From Antilocapra americana (lineage: Eukaryota; Chordata; Mammalia; Artiodactyla; Antilocapridae): a stretch of DNA of 64,000 nt. The stretch covers positions 15,567,966 through 15,631,965 of the forward strand of contig ML661885.1 in the NCBI GenBank assembly GCA_007570785.1, in the 5' to 3' direction. Of this stretch, positions 11,401-22,007 are shown in pieces. The position numbers and the translations under genes were made by a program. Numbering within the stretch: the stretch's first letter is position 1; each line of letters begins with the position of its first letter. The notes under the pieces are model-generated. The model saw only the letters and a program-made list of their open reading frames with translations. It was not told where the DNA came from and did not search any database.

Positions 11401-12110
11401 TCAGTATTTATGTCACTTTCTGCGGCATCTACACCTAAGATGGAAATATATTCAAGAAACATATTCTTTAGATTAAGAGTGCCAACTGGGAAAAACTGAG
11501 AGGCACTTCGCTACCCAAACCAAGCTGATGAAAACTGGCATAGAGGCTTGTCATAGCCTGACAGGGCCACTCTCCCCGTTGGGGTGCCCATCTCCCAAAC
11601 AAATGACTTTCCCCAGTGACCACTCTGCTCCAGAGGGCAGAGCTGAGTGCCTTCAGTAGGGGCACATCTACATGGCCAGAAAACAAAAGGACACTTCCAC
11701 TTCTGCTGGATGTATCTCCCTTTCACTCAAGACCATCTGATTCTAAATATGTTCCTTAGAGGGGAAAAAACGGACCCAGAATATTAGACTATTTAAAACT
11801 GAGTTATCCATAATAAATAAATTCTCTATAAAACGGAGGTCATTACATTTGTTTCTCAGTAGAGCAAGCTGTAAAACAGGCATCCCGTTTGCCCGTCCAA
11901 ATTAGCAGCTACAGATCCTGCACCTTACGCTGCATGTTCATTTTTCAAATGCCACACATTCATCAAGTTGCGTTTTACTACACAGCCCGAAACATTAAAC
12001 AGTAACTGGGGTATTATACCCATTGGACAAATTCATGATTCACAGGACCCTAAAGAATAAGATTTCATCTTGGATTGTCTGTTCGCCCATTTCATTTGCA
12101 GATATGATCT
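8413..12110. other. 3.7-kb stretch without recognised repeats or genes
   Basis: No young SINE or LINE interrupts this block. It is moderately GC-rich to about 10,600 and AT-rich beyond. The largest frame (10010-10435, plus, 141 codons, Pro/Arg/Ser-rich) looks like a chance frame in GC-rich sequence, and I see no splice-flanked exon with a known motif. A weak L2-like stretch may lie near 8765-8830. It could hold regulatory sequence, but nothing specific supports that. Confidence 0.5.
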
Positions 12111-12111
12111 A

Positions 12112-12142
12112 ATTGAAAAAAAAAAAAAACAACAACAACATT
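12112..12142 (+). repeat. A-rich simple repeat
   Basis: A run of about 14 A residues followed by (AAC)n. It lies just left of the old L1 and may be a retroposon tail, but no body is recognisable to its left. Confidence 0.75.
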
Positions 12143-12416
12143 AAGTGGATCCACCTTCAACTCACATATTTACCTATGCTTTTTTCTTTAACCCATTTTG
12201 CCCCTGTCTCTCTGCTCTTACCCCTTCCTGGGAACTGCCAATCTGTTCTCTTTACCTATGAGTCTGGGTTGTTTTATTTTTTTTAATTCCACACACAAAT
12301 GAGATCATACACAGTTTGTCTTTCACTTAACAAAATGCCCCCAAGATCCATCCATGTTGTCACCAATGATAGGTTCTCCTGTTCAGGGCTGAATAGGATT
12401 CTTTTCTCTCTCTCTT

Positions 12417-12462
12417 TATATATATGTGTATACACATACACACATATGTATATGTATATGGG
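12417..12462. repeat. TA/CA-type microsatellite
   Basis: Alternating tatatatgtgtatacaca-type dinucleotides inside the old L1, directly 5' of the nested SINE. Confidence 0.85.
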
Positions 12463-12648
12463 TTTCTCTGTGTTTCAGATGGTAAACAATCTGCCTGCAG
12501 TGAGGGAAACTCAGGTTCAATCCCTAGGTGGGGAAGATCCCCTGGAGAAGGAAATGTCTGCCCACTCCAGTATTCTTGCCTGGAGAATCCCCATGGACAG
12601 AGGAGCCTGGTGCAGTCCATGGATCACAAAGATTTGGACACGACACAT
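12463..12648 (+). mobile_element. Bov-tA SINE nested in old L1
   Basis: Nearly complete SINE with a B-box-like 'ggttcaatccctagg' and a shortened 3' end ('acacgacacatcac'). L1 sequence resumes at 'ttctctgcttgtcaatggac'. Confidence 0.88.
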
Positions 12649-12930
12649 CACATTTTCTCTGCTTGTCAATGGACACAGGTTGTTCCCATATTTTGGCTAT
12701 TGTAAATCATGCTGCACTGAACACAGACGGGAGTGCATGTATCTTTTCTGATATTATTTTCTTTGGATAAATACCCAGGAGTAAATTTTCTGGATCATAT
12801 GGTAGTTCTATAATTTTTTGAGAAGCCTCCCTATTGTTTTCCACAGTGGTTACACCAGTTTACATTCCCTTTCATAGTACACAAGGATTCCCTTTTCTCC
12901 TTATACTGCTTATGCTTTCTGTGTGTGCTT

Positions 12931-13350
12931 CTTGATAATGTGACCATAGAAATGAACTTAAAAGAATTCTTCATGTGACGTTTGTTGGCACCTGTATTAA
13001 GGAATATTATTCTAAACCCTGATGCAGTGGTGGCAACAGAGTAGGAAAATGAAGATCAGGATACACAGGAATGGGATCTTGGGGCCCTTTTCCCAGTAGT
13101 ATCATATACTTATCAACTCCCTTCTTCAGCATAACAAAACACTCAACTTCAAAACTGTCAGTTTAGAGATGGAATTTTTCCCCTCTAACACATACTGAAC
13201 CTAAATAGCTATCTATGTTTAAAAGTTTTAGTTTCTATACTAAAATGTGAAATAATACTTTGAAAGTTATTCCAAATCCAAATAATATGACTGTTACATA
13301 GACTTTGTAACTTTGTAACTTTCACTTCACTTTTCTGTTCTTCTGTTTCT
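12931..13350. other. No recognisable feature
   Basis: AT-rich sequence. A small imperfect tandem 'ctttgtaa' lies at 13303-13320. Confidence 0.45.
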
Positions 13351-13353
13351 GTG

Positions 13354-13558
13354 AAAGTAAAAGTTGCTCAGTCATGTCCGACTCTGCCACCTCATGAACT
13401 GTAGCCTGTCAGCTCCTCTACCCGTGGAATTCTCCAGGCCAGAATACTGAAATGGGTAGCCATTTCCTTCTTCAGGAGATCTTCCTAACCCAGGGATCGA
13501 ACCCAGGTCTCCCACATTGCAGGAGGATTCTTTACCATCTGAGCCAACAGGGAAGCCC
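13354..13558 (-). mobile_element. Bov-tA SINE, minus orientation
   Basis: Reverse Bov-tA starting with the antisense 3' end 'gtgaaagtaaaagttgctcag' subtype and ending 'ccaacagggaagccc'. The antisense B box 'ggatcgaaccc' is intact. A second 'cagggaagtccc' follows at 13568-13579, possibly a remnant of an adjacent SINE head. Confidence 0.92.
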
Positions 13559-13579
13559 TATGAGCTACAGGGAAGTCCC

Positions 13580-14583
13580 AGTCTATAGACTTTAAATTGC
13601 TATAAATGAAATGAAGTCATTTATTGAAAGATATTATAAAGTAACATGACATGGTCAGTGTAATAGTGGTGGGTATGAAATTCAGGGCCTTTATTTCCAG
13701 TGTCTGATCTCATTAAAAAAATAGTAATAGTCCATGATGAAATCTTACATTTGAATGGCATTTGCCATTTAACTATTTTAAGAGAGAGAAGATAAGAGAC
13801 CCGGAAAAGACTAATGAGGACATTCATTCAAAGGCAACTCAGTATCATCGCAGGTTGGTTGTAGTTCTAGAAGGACGACCTGTGGGCACATGCCCACAGA
13901 AGACTGCTTTGGTGACTTTACAATAAGGCTGACAGTGAGGCTGTGCTCCCTAGGGAACAGTGAGAGCAATGAGAGCTGTGGATGCACAGGTCGGTCATTG
14001 TTGGTGCTGGTGGGTGGGTGCCTGTGAAGCAGGCAGAACGCTCTGGTGGGGAGGACAGCACCCCCCAGGCTGGAAGGGGAGTGGTTTGGGCAGTTCTTCC
14101 AAGCCAGCTTATGCTTGAAGATAGGATTCAGCCTTGAGCAGAGATGGAAATACTTAGCTAGGTTATCCTATTCAGTGTTTGTAGTATGACATTGGAATTC
14201 TCCCATGTGCAAACCCACCAAACACATGCCTTGCTGCAGGCAGAAGGGCCATCTGGATCCCATCTCTCTGTACCAAGGTGCAGGTCTGGGAGCCTCCTGC
14301 CTGCTCTGCTTAGGCTGGGGGCTGGGACTCACTGCCACCTAATGGCAGGGACATTCCTCCTGAAAAGATTCCGAAAGGAGAGGCCTTAAGGGTTTGGAGA
14401 ATTTAAGATCTTCGGCCTCAAGTCAAACTCCTTCTCTCTTGAGTTCTGTGGCCAAGGTGGAAGGTCCAGGAGTCTGAACCTCCAGTCAAAGGCCAGTGTG
14501 CCCAGCAGGCTCACACCAGCCACAGCAGGCTCTGAGGTCTCTGACCAGATCTCCCTTGACCCGGGAAGGGTGTGGGAAGCATT
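13580..14583. other. No recognisable feature
   Basis: About 1 kb with no repeat or exon identified; GC content rises after 13860. Confidence 0.45.
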
Positions 14584-14594
14584 CCCAATGGGCT

Positions 14595-14810
14595 CTGTGT
14601 GCATACTAAGTCTCTTCAGTCGTGTTCAACTCTTTGCGACCCCATGGACTGTAGCCCACCAGGCTCCTCTGTCCATGGGATTTCCCAGGCAAGAGTACTG
14701 GACTGGGTTGCCACGTCCTCCTCCAGGGGATCTTCCTGACCCAGGGATTGAACCCAGGTCTCTTAAGTATCCTACAGGCAGGTTCTTTACCACCAGTGTC
14801 ACCTGGGAAG
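14595..14810 (-). mobile_element. Bov-tA SINE, minus orientation
   Basis: Full-length reverse copy. The duplication cccaatgggct flanks it (14584-14594 and 14811-14821), although the leading ccc on the right may belong to the SINE head. The 171-codon plus frame at 14498-15013, the longest in the window, is antisense SINE plus flanks and is not a gene. Confidence 0.92.
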
Positions 14811-14904
14811 CCCAATGGGCTGTGGGGCGGCCACAAACCAGGGCAGGGACAGAGGAGGGTCGTCACAGCCCCCAGAGACAGGCTCAGTACTGCTCCAAGG
14901 CTTT

Positions 14905-15465
14905 GCTTGGGCTACTTTCCCTGCCTAGAGGGCCCTTCCCCACCTGCCTCCCCGTGAAAAACCACTACTCATTATATATTAAAGATTCAGCAAAATCATC
15001 ATTTCCTCCCTAAAACACTCTCCACATTCCCTAAGGATGAGCTGCTCCTGCTTTTTGTATTCCAGAATGTTTTGCCCATGTATCCATTACAGATTTTATC
15101 ACACCCATGATATGCAAGGCTACACATCTCTGTACCCACCAGGCCACCAGTTACTGAAGGTCGAGAGGTGTATTGTATTTATCTCTGAAAATGAAAGTGT
15201 CTGTCACTCAGTCCTCTGACTCTTTGTGACCTCATGGACTGTAGCCTCTGTTTATGGAATTCTCCAAGCAAGAATACTGGAGTGGGTTACCATGCCCTTT
15301 TCCAGGGGATCTTCCTGACCCAGGGATCAAACCTGGGTCTCTGGCATTGCAGGAAGATTCTTTACAGTCTGAGCCACCAGGGAAGCCCATTTATCTCTCT
15401 AGTCGTAACACAAAACCCAAAATATAGCGGATGTTCAATAAATATTGGATGGATAGATGGATGAG
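14905..15465 (+). mobile_element. L2 LINE 3' end
   Basis: Diverged L2 3' end in forward orientation. It shows a 'tttccctgcctagagggccc'-type block, then the 3' UTR, ending 'gttcaataaatattggatgg' with a GATG/GATA tail near 15440-15465. A Bov-tA at 15187-15388 splits it. Confidence 0.75.
15187..15388 (-). mobile_element. Bov-tA SINE nested in L2
   Basis: Full reverse copy with the exact 10-bp duplication atttatctct at 15177-15186 and 15389-15398; removing the SINE restores L2 continuity. Confidence 0.95.
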
Positions 15466-15859
15466 ACACTGAGGCTTGGTATCTGAAGGTATCAGCCAAA
15501 TCAAAGTTCCCTGGCTTTTTAATTTTTAAACTTTTTATTCTGTACTGAGGTATAGTTGATAAACAACATTGTGATAGTTTTAAGTAAACAGAGAACGAAT
15601 TCTGCCATACATATACTTGCATCCATTCTCCCCTGAACTCCCCTCCCATCCAGGCTGCCACGTAACATGCAGCAGAGTTCCCGTGCCATACAGTAGATCC
15701 CTGTTGGTCATCCATTTTAAATACAGCAGTGTGTACCTGTCCATCCCAAACTCTCTATCCCATCCCCATCCTTCCCCACCTCATGGGAGTCTGAGAGTCT
15801 GTTTCTGTTTTGTAAGTTCATTTGCATTATTTCACTTTAGATTCTCCATTAAAGGGATG

Positions 15860-16371
15860 TCATACTATTTTTCTCCTTCTCTGTCTGACTTCTCTCCAAA
15901 TGACACTCTCTAGGGTCATCCATGTTGCTACAAATGGCATTATTTCATCCTTTTTACTGGCTGAGTAATATTCCATTGCACATATGCACCACATCTTCCT
16001 TATCCAGTCCTCTTCTGATGGACATTTAGGTTGCTTCCATGTCTTGGCTACTATAAACAGTGCTGCAATGAACATTGGAGGCGCGTGTATCTTTTGGGGC
16101 CATGTTTTTCTCTGGATATAGGCCCAGGAGAGGGATTGCAAGTCATATGATAGTTCAATTTTTAGTTTTTTAAGGACTCTTCAGACTGTTCTCCATAGTG
16201 TCTGTACCAATTTAGATTTCCACCAACAGTGTGGAAAGGTTCCCTTCTTGCCACACTCTCTCCAGCATTTATGGTCTGTGGATTTTTTGATGATAGCCTC
16301 ACAGTAGTTTTGATTTGCATTTCTCTAATAATTAGCAATGTTAAACACCCATTCATGTGTCTACTGGCCAT
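15860..16371 (-). pseudogene. L1 ORF2 C-terminal remnant, inactive
   Basis: Two open minus frames (16162-16371 and 15860-16141) read as consecutive pieces of the ORF2p C-terminal region, including 'CICAMEYYSASKKDEIM', which matches the conserved 'MEYYSA.KK.EI' segment. A stop or frameshift between them, and the nested insertion upstream, break the protein. ORF2p is the L1 endonuclease/reverse transcriptase; only the region beyond the polymerase survives in these frames, so no function remains. Confidence 0.87.
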
Positions 16372-16540
16372 TTGTATGCTTCTTTGGAGAAATGTCTATT
16401 TAGGTCTTCTGCTCAATTTTTGAGTGGATTGTTATGCTGTTAAGCATCATAAATTATTTGTAAATTTTGCAGACTAATCTCTCATCTGTCACATCATTTA
16501 CAAATATTTTCTCCCACTCTGTGGGTTGTCTTTTCATTTT

Positions 16541-16729
16541 TTTGTGTGTGATTTTTTTTTATTGTTTTTGCCATACAATGTCATGATATCACCATGGGTT
16601 TATATATGCTCCCCCTCCAGAACCCCCCTCCCTTCTCCCTCCCTCCTCCCTCCCCCCGGAAAATCTCGCTGCACCAGCCCCGAGCAACAATCCTGGGCTG
16701 GCGATTGATTAGACATATGATAATTAACT
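16541..16729 (-). mobile_element. Younger L1 3'-UTR tail nested in the older L1
   Basis: A 5'-truncated artiodactyl L1 tail in reverse: a T run (antisense poly-A) at 16551-16560, then 'tttttgccatacaatgtcatg', 'atatgctccccctccagaacc' and the C-rich block at 16613-16658. The 10-bp duplication ttttcatttt flanks it (16531-16540, 16730-16739), and the older L1 resumes with 'gtttattgtttcttttgctg'. Confidence 0.88.
16613..16658 (-). repeat. G-rich polypurine tract of L1 3' UTR (G-quadruplex potential)
   Basis: Seven C runs of three or more on the plus strand, hence seven G runs on the L1 sense strand. G-rich 3' UTR tracts able to form quadruplexes are a known feature of mammalian L1s. Confidence 0.75.
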
Positions 16730-17512
16730 TTTTCATTTTGTTTATTGTTTCTTTTGCTGTGTGAAAGCTTTTCCGTTCCCTTTGTTTATTTTTATTTCCA
16801 TTATTCTGGGAGACAAATAAAAAAAGATATTGCTGCAATTTATATCAGAGAGTGTTCTGCCTATGTTTTCTAGGAAATTTACAGTATCCAGTCTCATATT
16901 TAGGTCTTTAATCTATTTGTAGTTTATTTTTGTGGATGGAGTTAAAGAATGATCTAATTTCATTTTTTTACATGTAGCTGTCCAGTTTTTCCAGCACCAT
17001 TTGTTGAAGAGACTGTCTTTCCAACATTGTGTAGACTTGCCTTTTTTGTCATAGATTAATTGACCATAATCACATGGGCTTATTTCTGGGTTTTCTATCC
17101 TGTTCCATTGATCTAAATTTCTATTTTTTGTGCCAGAACTATACTGTTTTGATGACGGTAGTCTTGCGGTATAGTTTGAAGTCAGGGAGCCTGATCCCTC
17201 CAGCTCTGTTTTTCTTTCTCAAGATTGGTTTGGCTATTCGGAGTCTTTTGTGTCTCCATACAAATCGTGAGACTTCTAAAATTCTAGTTCTGTAAAATTT
17301 CACTGGCTATTTTTAGAGTCTAAGAAGATGGGTTCAGTATTGAGGTCCAAGTGAAAAAGGAAGCCAGGTACTGGCACAAACTAATTGCAAAGATGTACTC
17401 TCTCTGGTGGGCAGGATCAGGCTTAGCAATAAAAAAAATATTCTTATTCAAATCTGGGAGCAGATGTACTTCAGTTTTGTTACCACTGAGCATTGTTGAA
17501 TTAAAAGTTAAT

Positions 17513-17552
17513 CTTGTAAAGCAATTATTCTCCAATTAAAAATATTTTTTCT
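17513..17552 (+). mobile_element. L1 tail-only fragment (about 40 bp)
   Basis: Carries 'gtaaagcaattattctccaa' and an A/T tail, the same terminal segment found at 42226-42258. No target duplication is seen, so this is less certain than its neighbour at 17594. Confidence 0.55.
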
Positions 17553-17593
17553 AAGGTTAAGCAGGGCATAATTACTGCATGGGATTAAGCATA

Positions 17594-17662
17594 AAAAAAT
17601 TAAAGATTATTATAAAGCAATTATCCTTCAATTAAAAATAAATAAAATTTAAAAAAATAAAA
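17594..17662 (+). mobile_element. 69-bp L1 micro-insertion with target-site duplication
   Basis: An L1 3' terminus ('aagcaattatccttcaatta' plus an A-rich tail) sits between exact 11-bp duplications gattaagcata (17583-17593 and 17663-17673). Only the last few dozen bases of L1 were copied, an extreme 5' truncation. Confidence 0.82.
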
Positions 17663-17844
17663 GATTAAGCATATTATATTTAAAATACACAGCATGGTCT
17701 ACTTAGATCCCAGTTGGTGGTATAGAGGACTTTAAACAAGATCTGTTTAAGATAGGTGAGCCTAAATGAATCCAGGCTAAGAAAGGGAACCTCTCAGCTT
17801 GCATTACACAGAGAAAGAATAACTGAAATCTACCCAGAGTTATC

Positions 17845-17935
17845 AATCATTCATTCAGGCAGCTATTTTCTGAATACCTCCTAAGTGCACAGCACTGTCT
17901 CTGCTTTAAGGAAGGGGTAGAGAAACAGGCAAAGC
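17845..17935 (-). mobile_element. L2 LINE 3' terminus, minus orientation
   Basis: 'tcattcattcaggcagctattttctgaatacc' followed by 'agtgcacagcactgtct' is the antisense L2 end. Confidence 0.65.
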
Positions 17936-18217
17936 GCCCATGAAAGGAAGAATTCATCATGTGGTCTAAGAGGCAGCAGGCACTGCTCGAGGCAGGAAGG
18001 GGAGGGGCAGGGGGCTCAGAGCTGGAGGTCTTGGCGAGGTTCCATTCCATTTCATCTTACCAGATAATTATTCTCTTCCTATTACTCATATGCAGGTCAC
18101 CTGGGCTGGTACAATTCTATATTTTTATAGCCACTGACATTTTCTCTAGGTCAATGTTTACATTTTTTTAAATATGGAAAATTTATACACAAACACATTT
18201 GAGCATCCATTCAAAAA

Positions 18218-18701
18218 TGGAAACAGTACAAGGGCTGCTGAATTCAAATTTGAAGAGTATTATGGAAACCTTTTATTTTATAGTGAATCACACGAAGTGT
18301 ATTAAATAACCACATTTAGCAAGTGAAACCAATATCCTTTTTTTCAAAATCTCTGATGCACTGATTTAATAAATGCATCGCTACTTGCACTTGCTAAGGA
18401 CATTCTTTTAGCCCTGACATCTTTCTTTAATTTGCCCTGGGCCCTCTTTGAAATGCTATGAGTTTTCCTCAAGGGCATGTTATATCCATGAATTAAGTTT
18501 TTTTTCATAATTCTCTCTGGCCTTTTTTTTTTTTTTTTGCCAGAGAAGGACACAGAAAGGTACAAGAATGAGTTTGCCAGTGGAAAAAGGCAAGGATATT
18601 AGAGACCTATTCAAGCTTAGAAATAAATACACAGAAACCTCAACCACCAAAAAAGCACTTTCCTTCTGATACTAACATCTAATGCCAATCAATAACACAA
18701 C
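18218..18701. repeat. Unrecognised ~480-bp direct repeat, copy 1
   Basis: Matches 24275-24968 along its whole length (roughly 90 percent by eye). Both copies start at 'tgg(a/c)aacagtacaag' and end at 'taacacaac', and flanking sequence does not match. The unit has no poly-A tail, no obvious terminal inverted repeat and no family I recognise. This copy has a run of about 16 T at 18522-18538 where copy 2 has a shorter 'attttctt'. The minus frame at 18344-18565 (73 codons) is only partly open in copy 2, and differences between copies are mostly non-synonymous, arguing against a constrained protein. Confidence 0.85.
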
Positions 18702-19485
18702 GGACTAGAGGTTGGTGTCCAAATAGTCTCTTGGGGCTCCTGGACCAACAAGCCTATACCAGGTGCCCTGGGGACTCAAGGCAGCCCCCCAACAGCCTCA
18801 GCTCTTACACATGTGGTTGGGTCTTCATCTCAAATGAACCATTCATGCCTAGGCTTTCTCTCATATTTTCATTTGTAATGTCATAAAGGAATTTCGTTTT
18901 ATACTTTCCAGACCAATGATTTGGTACAAAAATGATTTGCTGCTAAAATAAGAGTATGGGAGAGGAAAAGAATTCTCGTAGACACTTGTGAATCAGCAAG
19001 GGAAACTATGCAGTGACTTTCATCTTCTGGGTCCCAATGTCTCCAAGGTTTTGCTTACAATCTATTGCAGTCTATTCAACCTGGGCTTTAAATACCAGTC
19101 TTAGTTTTCTCTTTGATGTCATATTTGTATTCATCTGACTTTGCTTTCTACTGAAATGTCTTAGTTTAGGTGTTAATTTATATGATTTCCACTAGTTAGG
19201 CATGTTATGCAAAGTCCTTTCCTGAATGACAGGTTAAGTTAACTCGTTAACAGGTTAACATGGGCATTGACCAAGCAGAGCTGCCTGCTGCCCTGGGCTG
19301 GTGCAGGGCCTTCAACATCCCATTTTTGCTGGGTATAATTCATTTGATAGCAGGGTCCTGGGGAGATGGTGTAGGGGGAATCTCAGAGAGGGGCCTGGGC
19401 AGCCATGGGGTTGGCAACAGGCACTCAGAACTTGAGATCTCAGCTATTACCAATGGGTATAAAAGTGTGTCCATATTTTAACAAC
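18702..19485. other. No recognisable feature
   Basis: About 780 bp between the direct repeat and a SINE, with no repeat family or exon identified. Confidence 0.45.
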
Positions 19486-19499
19486 CAGTGTGAGTACAC

Positions 19500-19708
19500 T
19501 GGTGGTGCATTGGTAAAGAATATGCCTACCAATGCAGGAGACATAAGAGACGTGCGTTCAATTCCTGGGTTGGGAAGATCCCCTGGAGTAGGAAATTGCA
19601 ACACACTCCAGTATTCTTGCCTGGAAAATTCCATGGACAGAAGAGCCTGGTGGACTAAAGTACATGGGGTTGCAAAGAATCAGACACAACTGAGCACATC
19701 AGTGTGTT
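19500..19708 (+). mobile_element. Bov-tA SINE
   Basis: Full-length copy with an exact 14-bp duplication cagtgtgagtacac at 19486-19499 and 19709-19722. Confidence 0.95.
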
Positions 19709-19864
19709 CAGTGTGAGTACACCAATATCCATCTGAGGAATAGCATATCCATTAAGATCTACTTTAAAGTTTCATTCCTTAATCTGATTTTTAGGTTTCC
19801 TTACCAGGAACCCCATGAGAGGAACTACTATTCAATTAAAATTCTCAGCTTTACTTCCATAAAA

Positions 19865-19949
19865 TTGGTTGGCCAAAAAGTTGGTTCGGGTTTTCCTCCC
19901 CATACGATGTTACAGAAACACTCAAGCAAACTTTTTAGCCAACCTAATA
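19865..19949. mobile_element. Mariner-type MITE
   Basis: About 85 bp bounded by imperfect inverted repeats: the left end 'ttggttggccaaaaagttgg' mirrors the right end 'aaactttttagccaacctaa'. The 'ggttggccaaaaagtt' terminus is that of the small mariner-derived elements of ruminant genomes. Too short to encode a transposase. Confidence 0.82.
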
Positions 19950-21101
19950 AAACTGGCCCTAGAACTGACTTGGAATCTTGGTTTCCACAATTATGGTTTT
20001 CCTTCTTAGACAGTTTAGCTTCATGATAAACTATTTTAATCTCATGGTTTCTACTCTAATCCTGATTCAATATTCTAAGATATTTAGGAATATTACTTTT
20101 ACTCCTGCTCTCATTTTAGTGCACAAATACCTTTTTTACTTTATCAGCTCTTTGGACTTAACCTTGTCTAGGAAGTTTATAGAAACAATAAAGAGAGAGA
20201 GAAAAAAGAGCCTGAAGTTTCATTAACAGTTGCCAGACATTCCTCCCAATACTTGTCAAGGAAAGCTCAAGGAAAAAGGTTAAAAACTGAGAACAAAAAC
20301 AAAAAAATACCAACAAAAAAGTCACTATAGAATGCTCTTAAAAAAAATTATTACTCACTTGAATACCATCTCTGACTCTAATAAAAACATTGGCTCATTC
20401 TGAACCTCTTTAACAAAGATATAAGGAAGTTTCTATTGTTACCTGACCTGATTTTTGTCATGTGTATTCTCCAAAGGGGAAACCAGAATTTTATCCTGAT
20501 ATGTTCAGAACCAAAGTGGTGTAAACCAAGCTCTGAATACAGAGAAAGAACAGGAGGAAGTTGATGCTGTTCAGTGGGTGGATGGCACCGGAGAAGGGCA
20601 ATAACACTTGACATTAATTATACATCTACCCACCCAGTCCGAGGCAGGGTATTTGCCAAGAAGTTCTTACATTCCTGTGGCCAGGAAACAGGGCCACACT
20701 AAGGTTTCATGGAAAACAACAGTGCATTATAAAACATTTTAATCACTCCAGCTCCCTACAATGACTAAATAATCTTACAAAAATTTTCATTGAATGGAAG
20801 CCTACCTTTGTGAAAGTAATCAAATTTGGACTTCAAAAAAATTTTTTTAAAAGAAGTTTCCGTTACTCATTTTTCTCTCATGACTAACAACTGCTGATTT
20901 AATGTTAAGTTGTCAAGGTTTTTATACTACAAAGATAGATGCAGAGACATAATTTACCAAAAAAAACAAAAATAAACAACAAAATCAAATAAAAGGTGCT
21001 CTTACTTTGTGTATCAACACAGAAGAGAAGCAGAGCTGTTTCTCACCTATCATGAAACAAATTAATTTCCAACAAACACAGAGAATAGCAGCCATTTCTG
21101 A
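19950..21101. other. No recognisable feature, AT-rich
   Basis: About 1.15 kb of AT-rich sequence. A near-palindromic 'cttcaaaaaaa/tttttttaaaagaag' lies at 20831-20856. No exon or repeat family seen. Confidence 0.45.
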
Positions 21102-21115
21102 TAGGCTTTATCATT

Positions 21116-21226
21116 TTTTGTTGTTTAGTAGTTAAGTTGCATCCCATGGACAATAGCCCGCTAGGCTCCTCTGTCTGTGTGAATTCCCAGGCATGAATAC
21201 TGGAGTGGGTTGTCATTTCCTTCTAC
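21116..21226 (-). mobile_element. Solo Bov-A monomer, minus orientation
   Basis: Contains only the Bov-A body: antisense 3' end at left and the 5' boundary at the antisense of 'agaaggaaatg' at right. There is no tRNA head. An exact 14-bp duplication taggctttatcatt (21102-21115 and 21227-21240) shows it inserted in this form. Confidence 0.88.
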
Positions 21227-21240
21227 TAGGCTTTATCATT

Positions 21241-21552
21241 ATTTGTACAAAAGAGGTAGAGTTTTAGAGAATACCTTTTCCGTACAGAAACTGGCAATTC
21301 CTAAATCCATTCTAAGAGCCTGCTGAATGTCCAGGCTTTTTATAGGGACAATTTTATTTTAAACAGTAGTCATTTTAATGAGTAAACTATTCTATTAAAA
21401 GACAGAATCTGAAATAAAGTACCTATATAGATATGTTGTTTACTATCAAATCAATAGTACTACAAGGGGGAAAAAGGCCTATGTCTGCAAAACATTTTAT
21501 TGAAGTAAAATAGCCAATAACAATTCTAAACTGATATCTTAAAAGGCACATT
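21241..21552. other. No recognisable feature
   Basis: AT-rich spacer between two SINEs. Confidence 0.4.
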
Positions 21553-21743
21553 AGTCGGTGCCTCAGACAGTAAAGAATATGCCCGAAATGTGGGAGACCT
21601 GGGTTCAATCCCTGGGTCAGGAAGAAGGAAATGACAACCCACTCCAATACGCTTGCCTGGGAAACTGTGTGGGCAGAGAAGCCTGGCGGCCTACAGTCCA
21701 TGGGGTCGCAGAGTTGGACACGACTGAGCCACTAATACACACA
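21553..21743 (+). mobile_element. Bov-tA SINE with internal deletion
   Basis: Head, B-box-like 'gggttcaatccctgg' and body are recognisable. The linker 'gatcccctggag' is deleted between 'ggtcaggaag' and 'aaggaaatg'. Confidence 0.88.
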
Positions 21744-21790
21744 TCAATAGATGCAAATTTAAAACAGCTGCAAGGCACTCTGGTTTCTGG

Positions 21791-21997
21791 GGGCTTCCCA
21801 GGTAGCGCTAGTGTTAATGAATCTTCCTGCCAATGAAGGAGACCAAGAGTAGCAGTTTAGATCCCTGGGTTGGGAAGATTCCCTGGAGGATCAAGTGGCA
21901 ACCCACTACACTATTTTTGCCTGGAGAATCTTATGGACAGAGGAGCCTGGTGAGCTACAGTCCATGCGGCCACAAAGGGACACAACTGAGCACACAC
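21791..21997 (+). mobile_element. Bov-tA SINE
   Basis: Full-length diverged copy with duplication tggtttctgg (21781-21790) and tggcttctgg (21998-22007), one mismatch. Confidence 0.9.
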
Positions 21998-22007
21998 TGG
22001 CTTCTGG

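Larger units (their letters stand above)
12143..12930 (-). mobile_element. Old L1 (L1M-class), 3' part, minus orientation
   Basis: T-rich strand of L1: 'caagatccatccatgttgtcac', then after a SINE 'ttggctattgtaaatcatgctgcac', 'ggataaatacccaggagt' and 'tggatcatatggtagttct' in the order of an antisense ORF2 3' end. Stops and indels in all frames. Confidence 0.85.
15512..17300 (-). mobile_element. L1 LINE, 3' ~1.6 kb, minus orientation
   Basis: The 3' UTR is at left ('ctgaggtatagttgataaacaac') and ORF2 sequence runs rightward to about 17300, where similarity to the T-rich strand of L1 ends. A younger L1 tail interrupts it at 16541-16729. Confidence 0.92.

Noticed and set aside
14498..15013. 171-codon open frame as a gene (longest in the window)
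   Set aside because: Its central part is an antisense Bov-tA SINE (14595-14810) and the rest is flank and L2; no domain, no splice context.
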